NCBI GenBank assembly: GCA_963989385.1
Contig: OZ022508.1
Span: forward strand, 50,073,087-50,137,086
Direction of reading: 5' to 3'
DNA from: Ctena decussata
Taxonomy: Eukaryota > Mollusca > Bivalvia > Lucinida > Lucinidae
Length of the DNA: 64,000 nucleotides
Below, piece after piece: positions 1 through 11,966 of the stretch; position 1 is the stretch's first letter, and every line of letters begins with the position of its first letter. Position numbers and translations under genes: made by a program. Below the pieces are notes generated by a model. The model was not told the origin of the DNA and did no database searches. It worked only from the letters and a program-made list of their open reading frames with translations.

Positions 1-385
1 TTCTTTGCCCACTGGAACTAATGTTTATCGTGGAAACGAAAACTTTCTTCTGCGCATGCTAAAATTAAAGTTAGATTTATTAAAATATGAATAAATCAGA
101 TAGCTCTAATCTGGACAATTATGAACTAATAATTTTGCATAATATAAATAATCAGACGTCTAACAAAATCCAACTTGAAATATTCCATATTTGCATTGGA
201 TAAACTCTAAAGTTCAAATTCTTATTTATGTTTAGTATATTTGGATAGGCAGTCATATTGTCAGAGGTTCGACTCCCCATTATTAAGTCTAAGAAACTTG
301 CAAGTCGGGCAGGTGAATGTAAAATGCCATAAGATCTTGAAAGCTAGTATACCTGTTAATCTCTGACCTCATATGTACATTACAG

Positions 386-608
386 ACGGAGCATTTGTCA
401 TTCGACAAACAATATTTAACAAGAGCTGCAGAAAACGCATTACATCCTCGAGATGGAACCCATACAGACAAGGGAATCAAAAAGATGATAGAAGAGTTTG
501 AGAAAAACGGGCGGAAAGGAGTACCATGGGTTTCTATCGTCATCACGGACGGTATCAGCAAGTTTCCCGAAAAAACCATTCAAGTTGCAAAATTGGCTAA
601 AAGCAAAG
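386..608 (+). CDS. VWA-sushi gene, exon encoding the middle of a von Willebrand factor A domain
   Basis: Internal exon of an extracellular protein; the gene begins before the window. It opens after the acceptor TTACAG at a codon boundary and closes at the donor GTAAG (609), leaving one base of a split Gly codon, so it ends in phase 1. The translation has the VWA signature: a DGTHTDKGI motif, matching the loop that supplies the MIDAS threonine, then a hydrophobic strand ending in ITDG, the MIDAS aspartate, then a basic helix. The DxSxS part of the metal site and the first strands must lie in an upstream exon. VWA domains bind protein ligands through a coordinated divalent cation. The reading frame runs on past the donor to 739, but the family match stops at the splice site. 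Family assignment is strong; identity of the whole protein is open. Confidence 0.88.
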
Positions 609-2367
609 GTAAGAAAGTGTTGATATCTCTGACTATTACAACCGTAAACCTTGGTGACATTAATTTTTCGAAACTATGTTTTAAGCTACTCTTGGCCGAA
701 GGTCAGGTGTCACATTGGATTAGCCCGGCGTATGTTTGAGGTTGACTTTATGAAATGGCTAGGAATTTGGTTCACATTTGCTTCCTTCCAGATTTCTGCG
801 AATGTTACATTTTTTTCTTATTGAAAACAATAAAATATTACCTGTTTATCCGTTGCTGCCATGGTGACAAACAGGAAAAAGCGGCGACGAGTTAGTAAAT
901 AGGATTGTGATAATCTGAATTTCACTGGATTACAAATGATGAAGAGACATTTCTTCTAATGGGCCCCATTTCTACAACAAAACAAAATCGCAAAATTTAC
1001 GATAAACTGTCACTCCAGAGGGTCTGTCGAATATTATATTTTTTGTTCTCAGCGCTGTCGAGTATACTTTCACTTTTGTTTAACATTTCACAAAAATTCT
1101 AATACAAATTACGCGTATGTCAAAATTTAGCCAACGATATCCGACGTCAATGAATATTTAATCTTCGTTTTTTCCCGTTGTACTGCACTGCGTGAATACT
1201 AGCTCTCTGTCAGATGTCACTTCAAAATCTTTCTCTTGTTTGTAAATTAACAATGGAAATTTCATCGAAAACAGACGCAGATATTCAAATCTTTCTTTTT
1301 CTACTTTCAGTTTAATACACACAAACAAACATTGCATTATGTTGGTAACTGTTTCGGAATCAGGTCAATCTCAAGATTGACCGCGGTTTTATTTCGGAAT
1401 TCCAAAGTGGACAGCTCAATCTTGAAATAGGTCATTCTCGCAACCAAGTGTCAAAACAACGGTTTAGGGTGTCTACCGACACAGATCACTTGAGTCATAT
1501 TCATAAAAGTTATGGTAAACTCTTCACCTAGAGACATATTACAAAACGCACTTTTCGTGACAACTAAACCTTAATGCAGCTATATATATAATAGAGCTAT
1601 CTATCGTATATAATAGAAAGAAATAAACAAAATTGCACATCCGACTTTCTCAGTCTATTTGCAACAAGGCCTGAAAATTTCATATCAATATAGTGTACAG
1701 TTATCAACATATCGACATGGGCAGAAGACATTTTTGCGACAAGCGTCGCAGGTCACTGACGTTAATTACGTTCCAGACGACGTTTCGATATTGTACATTT
1801 TCTTTTTAAACAGCATCTTCTCGTTTCCAGCAAAGTTCTAATGTCTGTTCACCCATATTTATTTCCTATTTCAATATTATTTGAACAGCCCAACAGCTTA
1901 TGTTCAAGTCCTTTTACAATGTTCGAATTGCAGAATAGCGTTCTTTATTTATGGCGCCTGAAACAAGAGTGGCGTTCTTGTCTGCCATTACATATGCAGG
2001 TTTTCCGCTTTTCATCCGATCTTTCATCGATTTATCTCCATGCCTCTAGCGTTCCCATTTTACCTTTACAAAAGCCTTCCCAATCACTGTTGTATCAGTG
2101 CTAGCCTAATTGAACAGTTTTAGAAACCCTTACGGTGATATTTCTACTTTGAGAGTTTGAGACAAACATGTATAAGCGTAAGGCAGACGCGTTGTTAGAT
2201 ATATACTTTTGCACAGACAATCGCTTAGAGTTAAATAGATGACAACTTTCGCATATTTTGTCAACTTGAGCATATGCTAAGGGTCATAAAACTGCATGCA
2301 TACGCATTTAATCGAGCGAGCTTGGTCAGAGTCTTTAATTTGGTTGTATAAAGGCTGAATCAATCAG
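609..2367. other. intron sequence without recognised content
   Basis: First part of the 12.9-kb intron between the two VWA exons. AT-rich; I see no gene. The only local structure noted is a short perfect palindrome near 1365-1385 (arms GGTCAATCT/AGATTGACC). Reading frames of 60-87 codons at 1659-2104 have no recognisable family features. Confidence 0.5.
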
Positions 2368-2667
2368 GCACCACGGTTGATTGGTTAGAGAGACTCGGTT
2401 ATGGTGCAGAAGTTGCAAGACGGTTGTTAGTTCGAACTCGGGCTTAGCCATCCGACGACTGGAAAAATCTCTGTCCACCTAACAGTAAATAGGTGCCTTT
2501 TTCGAATTAGGGAATGATAAGGCAGCGAAAGGAGAGGGATGGCTTTGCCTCTCATCTGCTGTGCCCAAGATATAGTAGGTCTCAACTCCCCCCCCCCCCC
2601 CGACCCCCCACTGCCCCTACGGCAACTAGGCTACGGGAAACATTTTCTCTTTTTTTTACTTTTACTC
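2368..2667 (+). mobile_element. tRNA-derived SINE, family A (poly-C type)
   Basis: About 300 bp. It starts with a tRNA-like head: an A-box-like stretch around TGGTTAGAGAGACTCGG and a B-box-like GGTTGTTAGTTCGAACTC. A body and a poly-C tract follow (about 2587-2601), then a conserved end at TAGGCTACGGGAAAC. Three more copies lie at 7665-7965 (+), 33256-33490 (-) and 34707-34988 (-). Transcription would be by RNA polymerase III from the internal promoter; mobility would depend on a partner LINE. Confidence 0.75.
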
Positions 2668-3489
2668 TAACTCGTAATGTCACGCAAACATTACTTTTAA
2701 ACTGCTCCGGTGACTACGACAGTAGGGTGAAGTTCACATTTTATCCGCTATTTTAGCTGTTTTGATGAGCTGAGCCCAAGCTTGATAAGAAGCTGCACAT
2801 AATTTCAGTAGATAGTGCGCAAAGAATCCAAGTTCTATTGTTACTTTGTGATTTGTGACATTGACAAAACGGAGTCAAGATCAGAAAACAACTCTGTTTT
2901 ACTTATTTGGCTAATACAATTCATATATTCTATGAAGCTTTGGTGTTAAACAAGAAACTGGATCGTCACAATTTTTTGTAGCACAAATTGCCATTCTAAG
3001 CTCTTCTTTAATCTTGAGAAATATAAGATCACCTAAACCAGCTTTTTCGGCCTGTTTTCATTATGCTGCATTCACACATATTTAGTAAGAATACTCTTTT
3101 GATTTTAAAAAGGGCAGTACTAACACTTTTTTGGCAGTCGGTTAGACTGAAAATAAGTTCAAGGTCACTAGTATATAAGCAATTTATGGGTCTCTTGTTA
3201 CATATATTATTCATTGATGAAAGTAAAAATGAGAGTTGTTTGAAGGTTTTTCCTATGATACCAAAATAAAATATCCTACCCACTTCTTTTTATCCTTTTT
3301 ATTTATTTTTTTTTTTTTTTTTGCTAAATTTTAGCACGGTTGTTGATCTCTAAAATCGGAGCCGCCGGCTCCGCACCTTAAGTCTGATAGGGAACTTCTG
3401 CGTCACGTGTCGCTCTGAAGTTGTAGCTGATAACTGGCTCTTATTTTTTCTATTTCTTATCCATTTTATCACGATTTTGTGAAGCAAAG
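2668..3489. other. intron sequence without recognised content
   Basis: AT-rich, with a poly-T run near 3305-3321. A short GC-rich patch around 3358-3375 (GGAGCCGCCGGCTCC) is palindromic. No gene seen. Confidence 0.4.
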
Positions 3490-4336
3490 ACGTGCTATTA
3501 TTCTATTCTATCCCATAACCTGACAAGGTCGTTGGGACACCACAGATGACTTCGAAACAATCCCTTTCCACCTTGTCCTGTTTTCAGCTGCCCTAGTTGA
3601 GCTGGCAAAGTTCATTCCTGTCCACTCTTTAATCTTGTATTCCTACCGCTTCTTCCTTTTCCTTTCACTGTGCCCTGTAGAATCGTCTTTGCTCAATCAG
3701 AAGACCTTGAGACTTGCCCGAACCACCTCAGTTTCTTGACCAGGGTCAGATGTTCATCATATTCTCTAGTGGCTGCTTGGATCTTTTGCGAACCTCCTCA
3801 TTGGTTATATAGTCCTTGTACGTAATGTTCAGTAACTTTCGGTAGCATCTCAACTCAAAGGCCTGCATTCTTTTCTCTAACTCTTCTGTCAATAACGACG
3901 ATTTACAGGCATACAGAAATATGGAAATGGCAAGGGAGCAAATAAGTTTCATCTTTGATAAAAAAGATATGTTTTATCATTCCAAATTGGTTTCAGCTTC
4001 GAAAGAGCTGAAGTGGCTTGTTCAGTCTCTCAGAGAACCTCCTGTTTTGAGTCATCATCTGAGAAGCATTTGAAGCTTGTTACGCTACCCAGCTTCTGCC
4101 ATCTTACCTTGATCTCCGTCTGGATGCCATCTGCGCTGTTCGTCATCAGTTTGGTCTTCTCGTCCCTGATATATATTTTATACCTTGTGCAGGTTTGGTC
4201 GAGACTTACAACTATGTCTTCTAGTTCCTGCTCTTCCTCAGTAAGAGCGCCTGTGTCATAGGCAAACCGCAGATTGGTGATATTTCTGTCGCCTATGCTA
4301 ACCTTTCCACCATGTTCTTCCAGAACGTCAGACATT
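3490..4336 (-). pseudogene. RTE-like non-LTR retrotransposon, 3' part, decayed
   Basis: Minus-strand remnant of a LINE reverse transcriptase. Reading from 4336 downwards it shows the palm region, where the usual F-A-D-D is changed to FAYD, followed by EEEQELEDIVVSLDQTC. It continues to ISIFLYACKSSLLTEELEKR, then a helix with MQAFELRCYRKLLNITYKD. Frameshifts and stops break the frame. The 3' end near 3500 carries short (TTCTA)n repeats, as in the related copy at 5125-6010. 5'-truncated copies with short tandem 3' tails fit RTE-like elements. Not a host gene. Confidence 0.8.
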
Positions 4337-5124
4337 ATCCGTTCGAGAAAGTTGAAGTAAAAATTCTACAAAAAAGGAAAAAGGAAGCAGTGATGCAAAT
4401 CGGGCCGTGGCCTATATTTCACGGTTTATTGAAAAAAATATATTTACCTGTTGCGTTTAGCTCAATTTTTAAAAAAACCGAAAGGGCGGTATTTTTCAAA
4501 ATTGCTCCGACGATACGTCTGGGGGAGATCTGCTGAAAGCAGCGATGCTTATTGGGACTTAACCTATATTTCACGGCTGACTGAGCATAGAGAAAATCAC
4601 CTGTTGCGTTTAGCTCAGTTTCTTAGTAACCACGAGGGCTAGAGTCTTCAAACTTAATCATAAATTACATTTTCAAACTTGCTCCACAGATACATCACGA
4701 GAAGATCTACTGAAAGCAGCGATGTAAATCCTGCCATGGCCTATATGTCACTCTTGATTGAACATAAAAAGAAGTATTCACCCGTTGCTTTTAGCTCAGT
4801 TTCTAAGTAACCAGAAAGGCTAGGGTCTTCAAACATAATCATATAAGACATTTTATTAAAATTCCTTTCATTAATAAAGGAATGGAATTCATTGATTTAT
4901 CTAGCATATTTAGAGATAAATCGATATGTTTATCCATACCATATATATATTAAGAATTGTGAAGTGTCTATCATTTGGTATAAATATAATAAACCTATCA
5001 GGAGTATTATATTCCATTTCACTAAACTTGTTTTTGATCTTGATATCGAAACTAGTACCCCTGAGTTATGAGACTGCAAGGATTCTAAATAGTTTTATCC
5101 TGCTGTGGGTCAAGTTAAAACTCT
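4337..5124. repeat. tandem array of ~180-bp units plus AT-rich DNA
   Basis: Between about 4380 and 4870 a unit is repeated roughly three times, marked by CCTATATTTCACGG, CCTGTTGCGTTTAGCTCAG and GAAAGCAGCGATG. The same unit recurs at 8105-8500. The rest, to 5124, is AT-rich with no feature seen. Confidence 0.6.
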
Positions 5125-6010
5125 ATTCTATTCTCTATTCTATCCCATAACCTTACAAGGTCGTTGAGGTAACACAGATGACTTCGAAACAATCCCTTTC
5201 CATCTTGTCCTGTCTTCAGCTGCCCTAGCTGAGCTTGCAAAGTCCATCCCTGTCCATTCTTTAATATTGTCTTCCCATTTCTTCTTCTGTCTACCTCTCC
5301 TTCCTTTTCCTTTCACTGTGCCCTGTAGAATCGTCTTTGCTAAACCAGAAGACATAGAAACGTGGCCAAACCACCTTAGTTTCCGTTTCTTGACCAGCGT
5401 CAGGAGGTCTTCATGCTCTCCAATGGCTGCTTGGATCTTTCTGCGGACCTCCTCATTGGTTATTTGGTCCTTGTACGAAATGTTCAGTAATCTTCGGTAG
5501 CATCTCATCTCAAAGGCCTGCGTTCTTTTCTCTAACTCTGCTTTCAATGTCCACGATTCACATGCATACGGAAATATGGAAATGACAAGGGAGCGCATAA
5601 GTTTCACCCTTGAATTAAGAGATATGTTGTTATCTCTCCAAATTGAAGCTTGGTAAGAGCTGATTTGGCTTGTGCAGCCCTTCAGAGAATCTTCTATTTT
5701 GAGTCATCATCTGAGACAACTGCTCCAAGGTATTTGAAGCTTGTAACGGTACTCAGCTTCTGCCCTTTTACCTGGATCTCCCTCTTGATGCCATCTGCGC
5801 TGTTCGTCATCAGTTTGGTCTTCTGAGCACTGATTTCCATCTTATACCTTGTGCAGGTTTGGTCAAGACTTCAACTAAAGCTTCTAGTTCCTACTCTTCA
5901 TCAGCTAGAGCGTCTATGCCATCGGCAAACCGCAGATTGGTAATGTTTCTGCCGGCTATGCTAACCTTTCCGACATGTTCTTCCAGAGCATCAGACATGA
6001 TCCGTTCGAG
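5125..6010 (-). pseudogene. RTE-like non-LTR retrotransposon, 3' part, better preserved copy
   Basis: Second minus-strand copy of the element at 3490-4336. An intact 155-codon stretch (5607-5140) begins MKLMRSLVISIFPYACESW and holds the helix QAFEMRCYRRLLNISYKD, the LRWFGHV motif common after the RT domain of this group, and a basic tail (KGKGRRGRQKKKWED). Upstream (6005-5610) the palm can be read as NLRFADGIDALA, so the second catalytic Asp is lost, and there are stops. The 3' end runs into (TTCTA)n repeats at about 5126-5146. Two such copies in the same orientation 1.5 kb apart could be separate insertions or a duplication. Confidence 0.85.
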
Positions 6011-6027
6011 AAAAATGTTATAACTGG

Positions 6028-7290
6028 CAATGTAAAATCATTGCTGATTCACGGATTCGCTCGATAAAATCTAAAGGTCCTAAATATAAGTTTCCTTCGA
6101 ATATAATTTCTCAAAAGTGTCGCAAAGAAATCGCAACATCTCTTAATGAATTTTGTAATTTTTGGTGTAAGCGAGAGCATGTTGATTGTAATGCTTCAAA
6201 GGATTTGAAATCAAATATTTTCAAAATCTTATATCAACATCTACAAACATGTCACCACGTAAACCTAGAATTAGTTTTCGTTATCTGAAAATGGGTATTC
6301 AGGAATTTCATAGGAAGTATGTCTAGGTTCCAGCAGACAAAGCTGCAAGCAACGTTGTTGTTGTAATTAACTTCCTTGAGAGCATGTTTAATCAAATTTA
6401 CCCTTCTGAACTTCAGTTAGATAATGCCAACGTTTCAGATGCCGAGACCTTATTTTTGGATTAACATTTATCTATATCGGATGGTTTTATTACAACTGAA
6501 ATCTACGATAAACGAGATAATTTGGATTTTGTTATTCTAATTTTCCATTTTAAGATGGTGATATTCCTCGTTCTACTGCCTATGCTGTTTATATTTCTTA
6601 GTTAATTCATTTTGCTCGAATGTCCAGTCATGTTAAAAGACTTTAATATTCGTAATAGAATTAATAGATCTCATAAACTTCTTTAAGCGTTTTCAAAATT
6701 TTATCGACGGCATTTCGACTTACTAAATATAATGTCGGATTGAAAACACATCTTCTGCAAGGCCCTTTGGAACCCGAATTTTATGGCGACTTCGTGATAA
6801 ATTGACTGGTTTATTGCTTAACGTCCACGGTAAACAGCTATGGTCATGTCGGGACGGTCAGTTAACCTAACCACGCTATTCCTGGGCAGGCTTAGACCTC
6901 CTAAGCGGTTAACCAGTACTAAGTGCACATACTTTCGTCAGTAACTGACAACTGCCCTTCTTGAATCAGCGGAAGGAGAAACGAAAGTATGTGGCAAGAC
7001 CGGGTATCGAACTCAGGAGCTCTGACTTATGAGTCAGGGTGTTCTACCGATTACGCTACGCGGCCCGGCTGGCGACTTCGTGAATTTACTCAGAAATATA
7101 TTGGTTAAAATGACTTTTCGTATCATTTAAAAAAGCTAATAATTCGATCTAAAAAGATTGGCTTTAATAAAGGTGTTTTGCCACAAACTGCAAACTTGGT
7201 GGTTAACCAAATCAAGGTTAACAGCTTTGCTTACCTCTTCGATTGTACGACAGTGGGTCGGGCCTCAGACTTGATGAAGGCGCAAACCTA
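6028..7290 (+). pseudogene. relic reverse transcriptase element, possibly Penelope-like, split by a SINE
   Basis: A heavily broken + strand reading can be followed through frameshifts. VPADKAASNVVVV lies around 6331-6370. A 'DGF-T-IYDKRDNLDFVI' stretch lies at 6480-6535. 'FARMSSHVKRL' occurs near 6615. 'GLKTHLLQGPLEPEFYGDF' lies just before the SINE at 6798. The reading resumes after the SINE with a basic C-terminal part ending near 7270. This combination recalls retroelements I remember as Penelope-like in marine invertebrates, but I cannot confirm the group. It is certainly inactive. The SINE insertion (6798-7069) duplicated 14 bases of it. Confidence 0.5.
6798..7069 (-). mobile_element. 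tRNA-derived SINE, family B (tRNA-Met-like head), with 14-bp target duplication
   Basis: Minus-strand SINE of 272 bp. The head at the right edge reads, on the minus strand, as a tRNA-like sequence with D-arm TAGCGTAATCGGTAG, an anticodon loop centred on CAT, and a T-arm GAGTTCGATACC. The body holds TCTCCTTCCGCTGATTC and the tail ends in GTGGACGTTAAGCAATAA. It is flanked by the perfect direct repeat TGGCGACTTCGTGA (6784-6797 and 7070-7083), which shows LINE-type target-primed insertion into the older retroelement relic. Other copies: 11967-12568 (-), 18814-19084 (-), 44655-44920 (+). Confidence 0.9.
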
Positions 7291-7379
7291 AACCTAGCAT
7301 AATAGTAAGACAGATGGTTGGGGCCTGATACCGTTCCGGGACATCTTCCGTCGGGCCCACCGTGGTCTACTCCAGAATT

Positions 7380-7660
7380 TCAGTGTGTTGCTATTTCTGT
7401 GAGTCCTCCTGTTTGTTTGTGTCATCTTTGTCTTAAGTTTGATTTCAATGTTTCTAAGATATTACACCTATGAGCTAGGAATCTTCCACGCAAACCGAAC
7501 AACTAAGTGTCTGATGAACCAAAGCAGAACCTAGGGCTCAGCCGCAATCCGGTTAAGCCCCCTACCCCCAGTAATTTCATTACTGGCCGTCCCAAGGCGA
7601 CACTTCTGTTTGGGTTCTTCTTGGTTCTTTTCGATGTTGTTTGTTGCTATGTCTATTATT
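7380..7660 (+). repeat. diverged copy of the 3'-anchored repeat (family R)
   Basis: Shares phrases with the repeat at 12062-12394 and 40830-41378: CGAACCGAACAACTA, TAAGCCCCCTACCCC, ATTACTGGCCGTCCCAAGGCG. It is much more diverged and runs straight into the SINE at 7665. Confidence 0.5.
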
Positions 7661-7664
7661 CATA

Positions 7665-7884
7665 TATTGCCGCGGTCAAGAGTGACTCGATTATGATGCA
7701 GAAAGTCGCCGAAGGTCGTGAGTTCGCGGCTCACCGTCGCCATCCGACGACTGGAAAACTCTCTCTGTCAACCCAGCGGTAAATGGGTACCTTTTTCGAA
7801 TCAGGGCAGGATAAGGCAGCGAAAGGAGAGAGATGGGCTCCGCTTTTCTTCAGCTGTGCTCAAGATACACTGGGACTCTAACCC

Positions 7885-7915
<31 letters not shown>

Positions 7916-7965
7916 ACGGCTGTTAGGCTATGGGAATCCTTTACCTTTCGTGGTGTTAAAGTTAG
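7665..7965 (+). mobile_element. tRNA-derived SINE, family A
   Basis: Same family as 2368-2667. The head begins near CCGCGGTCAAGAGTGACTCG; a B-box-like GTCGTGAGTTCGCGGCTC and the body AAGGCAGCGAAAGGAGAG follow. A pure C tract of about 25 bases lies at about 7890-7915, then GGCTGTTAGGCTATGGGAA. Long reading frames over this region are low-complexity artefacts of the C tract. Confidence 0.75.
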
Positions 7966-8104
7966 CCCACCTACACGAGAAATGGCTGTCATCACATGGC
8001 TGCCGCTGGAGATGTCTTTGGTGGTGACTAATCTTGTGTTGTCTTTTTTCCCAGTTGGTGTCTTTGGTGGGATTTGTGATTGAATCGTGTCGGTTCCTAA
8101 TTTT

Positions 8105-8800
8105 CCTACTTACATTTGCTCTATGGATACTTCTTGGGAAGGTCTACAGAAAGCGGCGATGTATATCGGGCCATTTACTATATTCCACGATTGATTGAAC
8201 TTGAAAAAATATTCACCAGTTGCGTTTAGTCCAGTTTCTAAGTATACAAGGGCTCCTAGTCTTTAAACTTGCTCCAAGGATACACCTCGGGAAGATCTAA
8301 TGACCGTGCTTACCGATGCTTATTGGCCCATAACATATATTCCCTGGTTGATTGAACATAGAAAAATATTCGCCTGTTACGTTTAGCATAGTTTGTAAGT
8401 AACCTCAAGGGAAAGAATCTTCAAAGTGGCCCCATAGATACGTCTTTGAAAGGTCTACTGAAGGCAGTGATGCATATCGAGTCATTAGCGCTATTTCATG
8501 GTCCAGTGATTTTTGCCTTGTATTTTGAAGACTTTTTTATGTACGAACATGACTGCTTCGGATAATGACTCATTATGACCCACTTTTTGACCTCAAACTA
8601 ACAGTAGGTTACAGTGACCTATATTTCATGGTCTAGTGTTTCCGCCTTATATTTGAAGACTATTTGTTATACGAACATGATTGCTTGGATTAATGACTCA
8701 TTATGACATGATGTTTGACCGCAATTAAACCGTAGGTAACAGTGACCTATATTTCATGGTCCAGTAATTTTGCCTTATATCTTGAAGGCTATTTGATTTG
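8105..8800 (+). repeat. array of two related satellite-like units
   Basis: 8105-8500 repeats the unit found at 4380-4870 (GAAAGCGGCGATG, CACCAGTTGCGTTTAG). 8500-8800 repeats a ~115-bp unit with TGAAGACTATTTG, ACGAACATGA, TAATGACTCATTATGAC and CAGTGACCTATATTTCATGGTC. The second unit reappears in inverse orientation at 45250-45720. Confidence 0.65.
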
Positions 8801-9662
8801 TTTTCTTTGGATAATAACTCAGTATGATACATATGGACAACGAGTTGTTGTGGGATTGAAACTCTGGCTCACAGCTTTTATTCTTCCCTTAATTTGTCCA
8901 TTTTCTGAGTTTGCAAGGTAAATAAGTTTCACAGTTTATTTAGGAACTTGGTATACATATGAAGAATGATTTGTGGTCTCATGGAATTGAGCCTATGGCT
9001 GATTTTTTTTTTTTCTTTTTTTTTTCTTTTTTTTTTTTTTTTTTTTTTTGTCATTATTGGTCCATTTTTGTATTCCTACTGCACACATCAAAATTTTGTG
9101 TTACAGATTGCTCAGAGACCATTTAAGGTATAATCTTGAAACTTGGTATACATAAAATCAACAGCTTCGTATTTATTGTTGGCTTTAAAATCGGGCTCAT
9201 GCAGATATTCTTTGTTTTATTCATCCATCTTTTTTAGTAAAAGTAAAAAGTATGCAAAGACCAGGAAATTTGTGTCATAGATTTCTCGGGAAATATGTAA
9301 GCTAAACACTTCATACTTGGTACACAGATAACAACGAATTATTGTTTTGTGGGATGACAAGCAGGGTCATTGCTTTTATTCACCCTTCATTTACCCACTT
9401 TTCTTTTTCTTATCTTTTTAGCATATTAAGAACGTTTGTGTTAAAGTGTTCTCTAAACTCATTAGATGCTACGCTGTTCAGACTTGGCATACATATGAGT
9501 AACGACTTGTTGTGTTATTGAGTATCAGGATCCTGGCTCTATCTTCCTTTTGCTCAGTTTTTCAGGAATTATCTGCTGTCTGGCTGAATTTTATATTTGC
9601 TGCTCTTTTTACATGACAGTGCAGTGCAGCGGGTCTATGGTCAAATCCTCTGACAGTTCTAG
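8801..9662 (+). mobile_element. Helitron-like ('pearl') array, 5'-truncated, ending CTAG
   Basis: Diverged units of about 170 bp with CTTGGTATACATA, GAGTTGTTGTGGGATTG and TTATTCTTCCCTTAATTTGTCC, related to those at 9734-11479. A poly-T tract lies at 9003-9050. The array ends TCTGACAGTTCTAG (CTAG at 9659-9662), the same terminus as the next element, so it is probably the 3' part of a separate copy. Confidence 0.55.
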
Positions 9663-9733
9663 TTGGGCCTTTTCTGGTCAGGTGTACCCATTCCCCTTAA
9701 AAGCCGGGACAGTCTGAAGAATAATGGCTTATT

Positions 9734-11479
9734 ATACCCCCGCTTTGAAAAAGTGGGGGTATATTGGTTTACATCTGTCCGTCCGTCCTTCCGTCCGTCT
9801 GTCCGTCCGTCCTTCCGTCCTTCCGATTTCCGTAATTCCGTAACCCTTTTTGATAAAATTTTTCGTCAAAGATATCTCCACAACTGTGCAAGCTTAATTG
9901 GTCATATTTGGTATACAAGTTGGTGACAGGTTAGTGTATCGTGGGATTGACAACCAGACTTCTCCTGCTTATTCTTCCTGATATTTGTTCAGTTTTTCTT
10001 TCTCTCTAGCTTTGAATAATGAAATTTTTCGTCAAAGATATCTCCACATTTGTACAAGCTAGAATGGTCATATTTAGCATACAGGTTGATGACGATGTGT
10101 TGTATCGTGGGATTGAGAACCAGCCTTCTCCTGCTTATTCTTCCCTTTATTTGTCCAATTTTCTTTCTTTCCATACTTTGAATCATGAAATTTTTTGTCA
10201 CAGATTTCTCCACAACTATTTAAGCAAGCTAGAGTAGTCATATTTGGTATGCAGGTTGATGATGACATGTTATATCGTGGGATTGAATACCATCCTTCCC
10301 CTGCTTATTCTTCCCTTTATTTGTCTGATTTTCATTCTTTCCATACTTTGAATCATGAAATTTTTCATCAAAGGTTTCTCCACAACCATGCAAGCAACAG
10401 TGGTCATATTTGGCATACTGGTTAATAATGGTGTGTTGTATTGTGGGATCAAGAACTAGCCTTCTCCTGCTTATTCTGCCTTGTATTTGTCTGATTTTCT
10501 TTCTTTCCATAATTTGAATAATGAAATTTTTTGTCAAAGATTTCTGTGCAACCATGCAAGCTAAAGAAATCATATTTGGTATGCAGGTTAATGACAACTT
10601 ACTGTATCTTGGGATTGATGGGATCTAGAACTAGCCTTCTCCTGTTTATTCTTCCTTGTATTTGTCTGATTTTCTTTCTTTCCATAATTTGAATAATGAA
10701 ATTTTTTGTCAAAGATTTCTGTGCAACCATGCAAGCTAGAGTAGTCATATTTGGTATGCAGGTTAATGACAACTTACTGTATCTTGGGATTGAGAACCAG
10801 CCTTCTCCTTATTCTTCTGTGTATTTGTCCAATTTTCTTTCTCTCTTTACTTTGAATAATGCAATTTTTTGTAAAAGATTTTACAGCAACCCTTCAAGGT
10901 AGAATTTCATATTTGGTATACAGATTGATAACGACTTATTGTATCGTTTGATTGCATACCAGCCATATCTGGCGTACTCTTTCCTATATATTTCCGATTT
11001 TCTTTCTCTCCATACTTTGAATAATGAAATTTTTAGTCAAAGAATTCGACACAACCATTGCAGGTTAGAACAATGATATTTTGTGTATGCAGGTTGAAGA
11101 TAACTTGTTGTATTTTGGGATCAAGATCCAACCTTCTCCTGCATATTCTTCCCTGTATTTTTCCAGTTTTCTTTCTTACCTTTCTTTGAATAATGCAATT
11201 TTTTGTAACACATTTTACAGCAACCCTTCAAGTTAGAATGTTAATATTTGGTATACAAGTTGAAAAAGACTTATGTCTTACATGTATTTCCTAATTTTTC
11301 TTTTTGTTAATGTGTAATCATCTTATTTTGTTTTACATAGAAAGGAATTAAATAGAATATTGATATTTAGTGTACATGTTGACAATGAGTTCTCTCTCTC
11401 TATTCTTTATGTAACAAAATAACACCATTTGATTAAAGCAGTTAAGCGGGGGTATAGTCGGATTCTCCGACAGTTCTAG
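9734..11479 (+). mobile_element. Helitron-like ('pearl') element a: hairpin, (CCGT)n, ~170-bp tandem core, CTAG end
   Basis: It starts with a hairpin (ACCCCCGCTTT...GTGGGGGT). A (CCGT)n-rich tract follows at 9776-9830, then about eight tandem units averaging 170 bp. The repeated phrase TGAAATTTTTYGTCAAAGAT occurs at about 10019, 10187, 10358, 10520 and 10696. It ends with the hairpin GTCGGATTCTCCGAC and TTCTAG. A hairpin followed within a few bases by CTAG is a Helitron-type 3' end, and tetranucleotide plus ~160-bp core repeats is the layout of bivalve 'pearl' elements. No Rep/helicase is present, so it is non-autonomous. Confidence 0.75.
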
Positions 11480-11954
11480 TTTGCATTCCAATAGAGGGGA
11501 CTTATCTACAAACATGATAAAGATAATAACAGTACACTGCACGATCTGCTTCTGCAATATATACCTCGTGAACTTTTTTACCTCCCTTTTAAGACGTGTT
11601 TTCATTCGTCTGTCCATCTGTCTGATTGTTAAATGTACTTGTTTGCTAAACAACATGGACTTAACGTGATTAGTTCACCGGAGTGTGTTTTTCAAGGGTG
11701 AAATAGTTCACTGAAACATTAGTTATATCTGTTTGATCAATCTCAGTATCGCCAATATAAAACTGCTTCAGTCTGTTCTTGTTTGACAGCTTATACATTA
11801 TTGTACCATTATCATTTCAATTGACAAGCTGACTGTTGACAAGTTGACAAGTTTTCATAAAGTTATTATCTGTACACTTTTTTCCAAAAAATTATCTCGT
11901 ATAACGGCCGGGCACTGTTGTTTAGCATGTAAAATGCAAATGAATATCAGAATC
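11480..11954. other. intron sequence without recognised content
   Basis: No gene seen. A minus-strand frame of 102 codons (11656-11348) overlaps the end of the preceding array and has no family features. Two near-repeats of TTGACAAG lie around 11820-11850. Confidence 0.4.
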
Positions 11955-11966
11955 CGATTTGATTGG

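Noticed and set aside
609..739. continuation of the VWA exon beyond 608
   Set aside because: The frame stays open, but similarity to the VWA fold stops at the GTAAG donor and resumes precisely in the exon at 13462.
7718..8083. 121-codon frame with Pro and Gly runs
   Set aside because: Produced by a poly-C tract inside a SINE.
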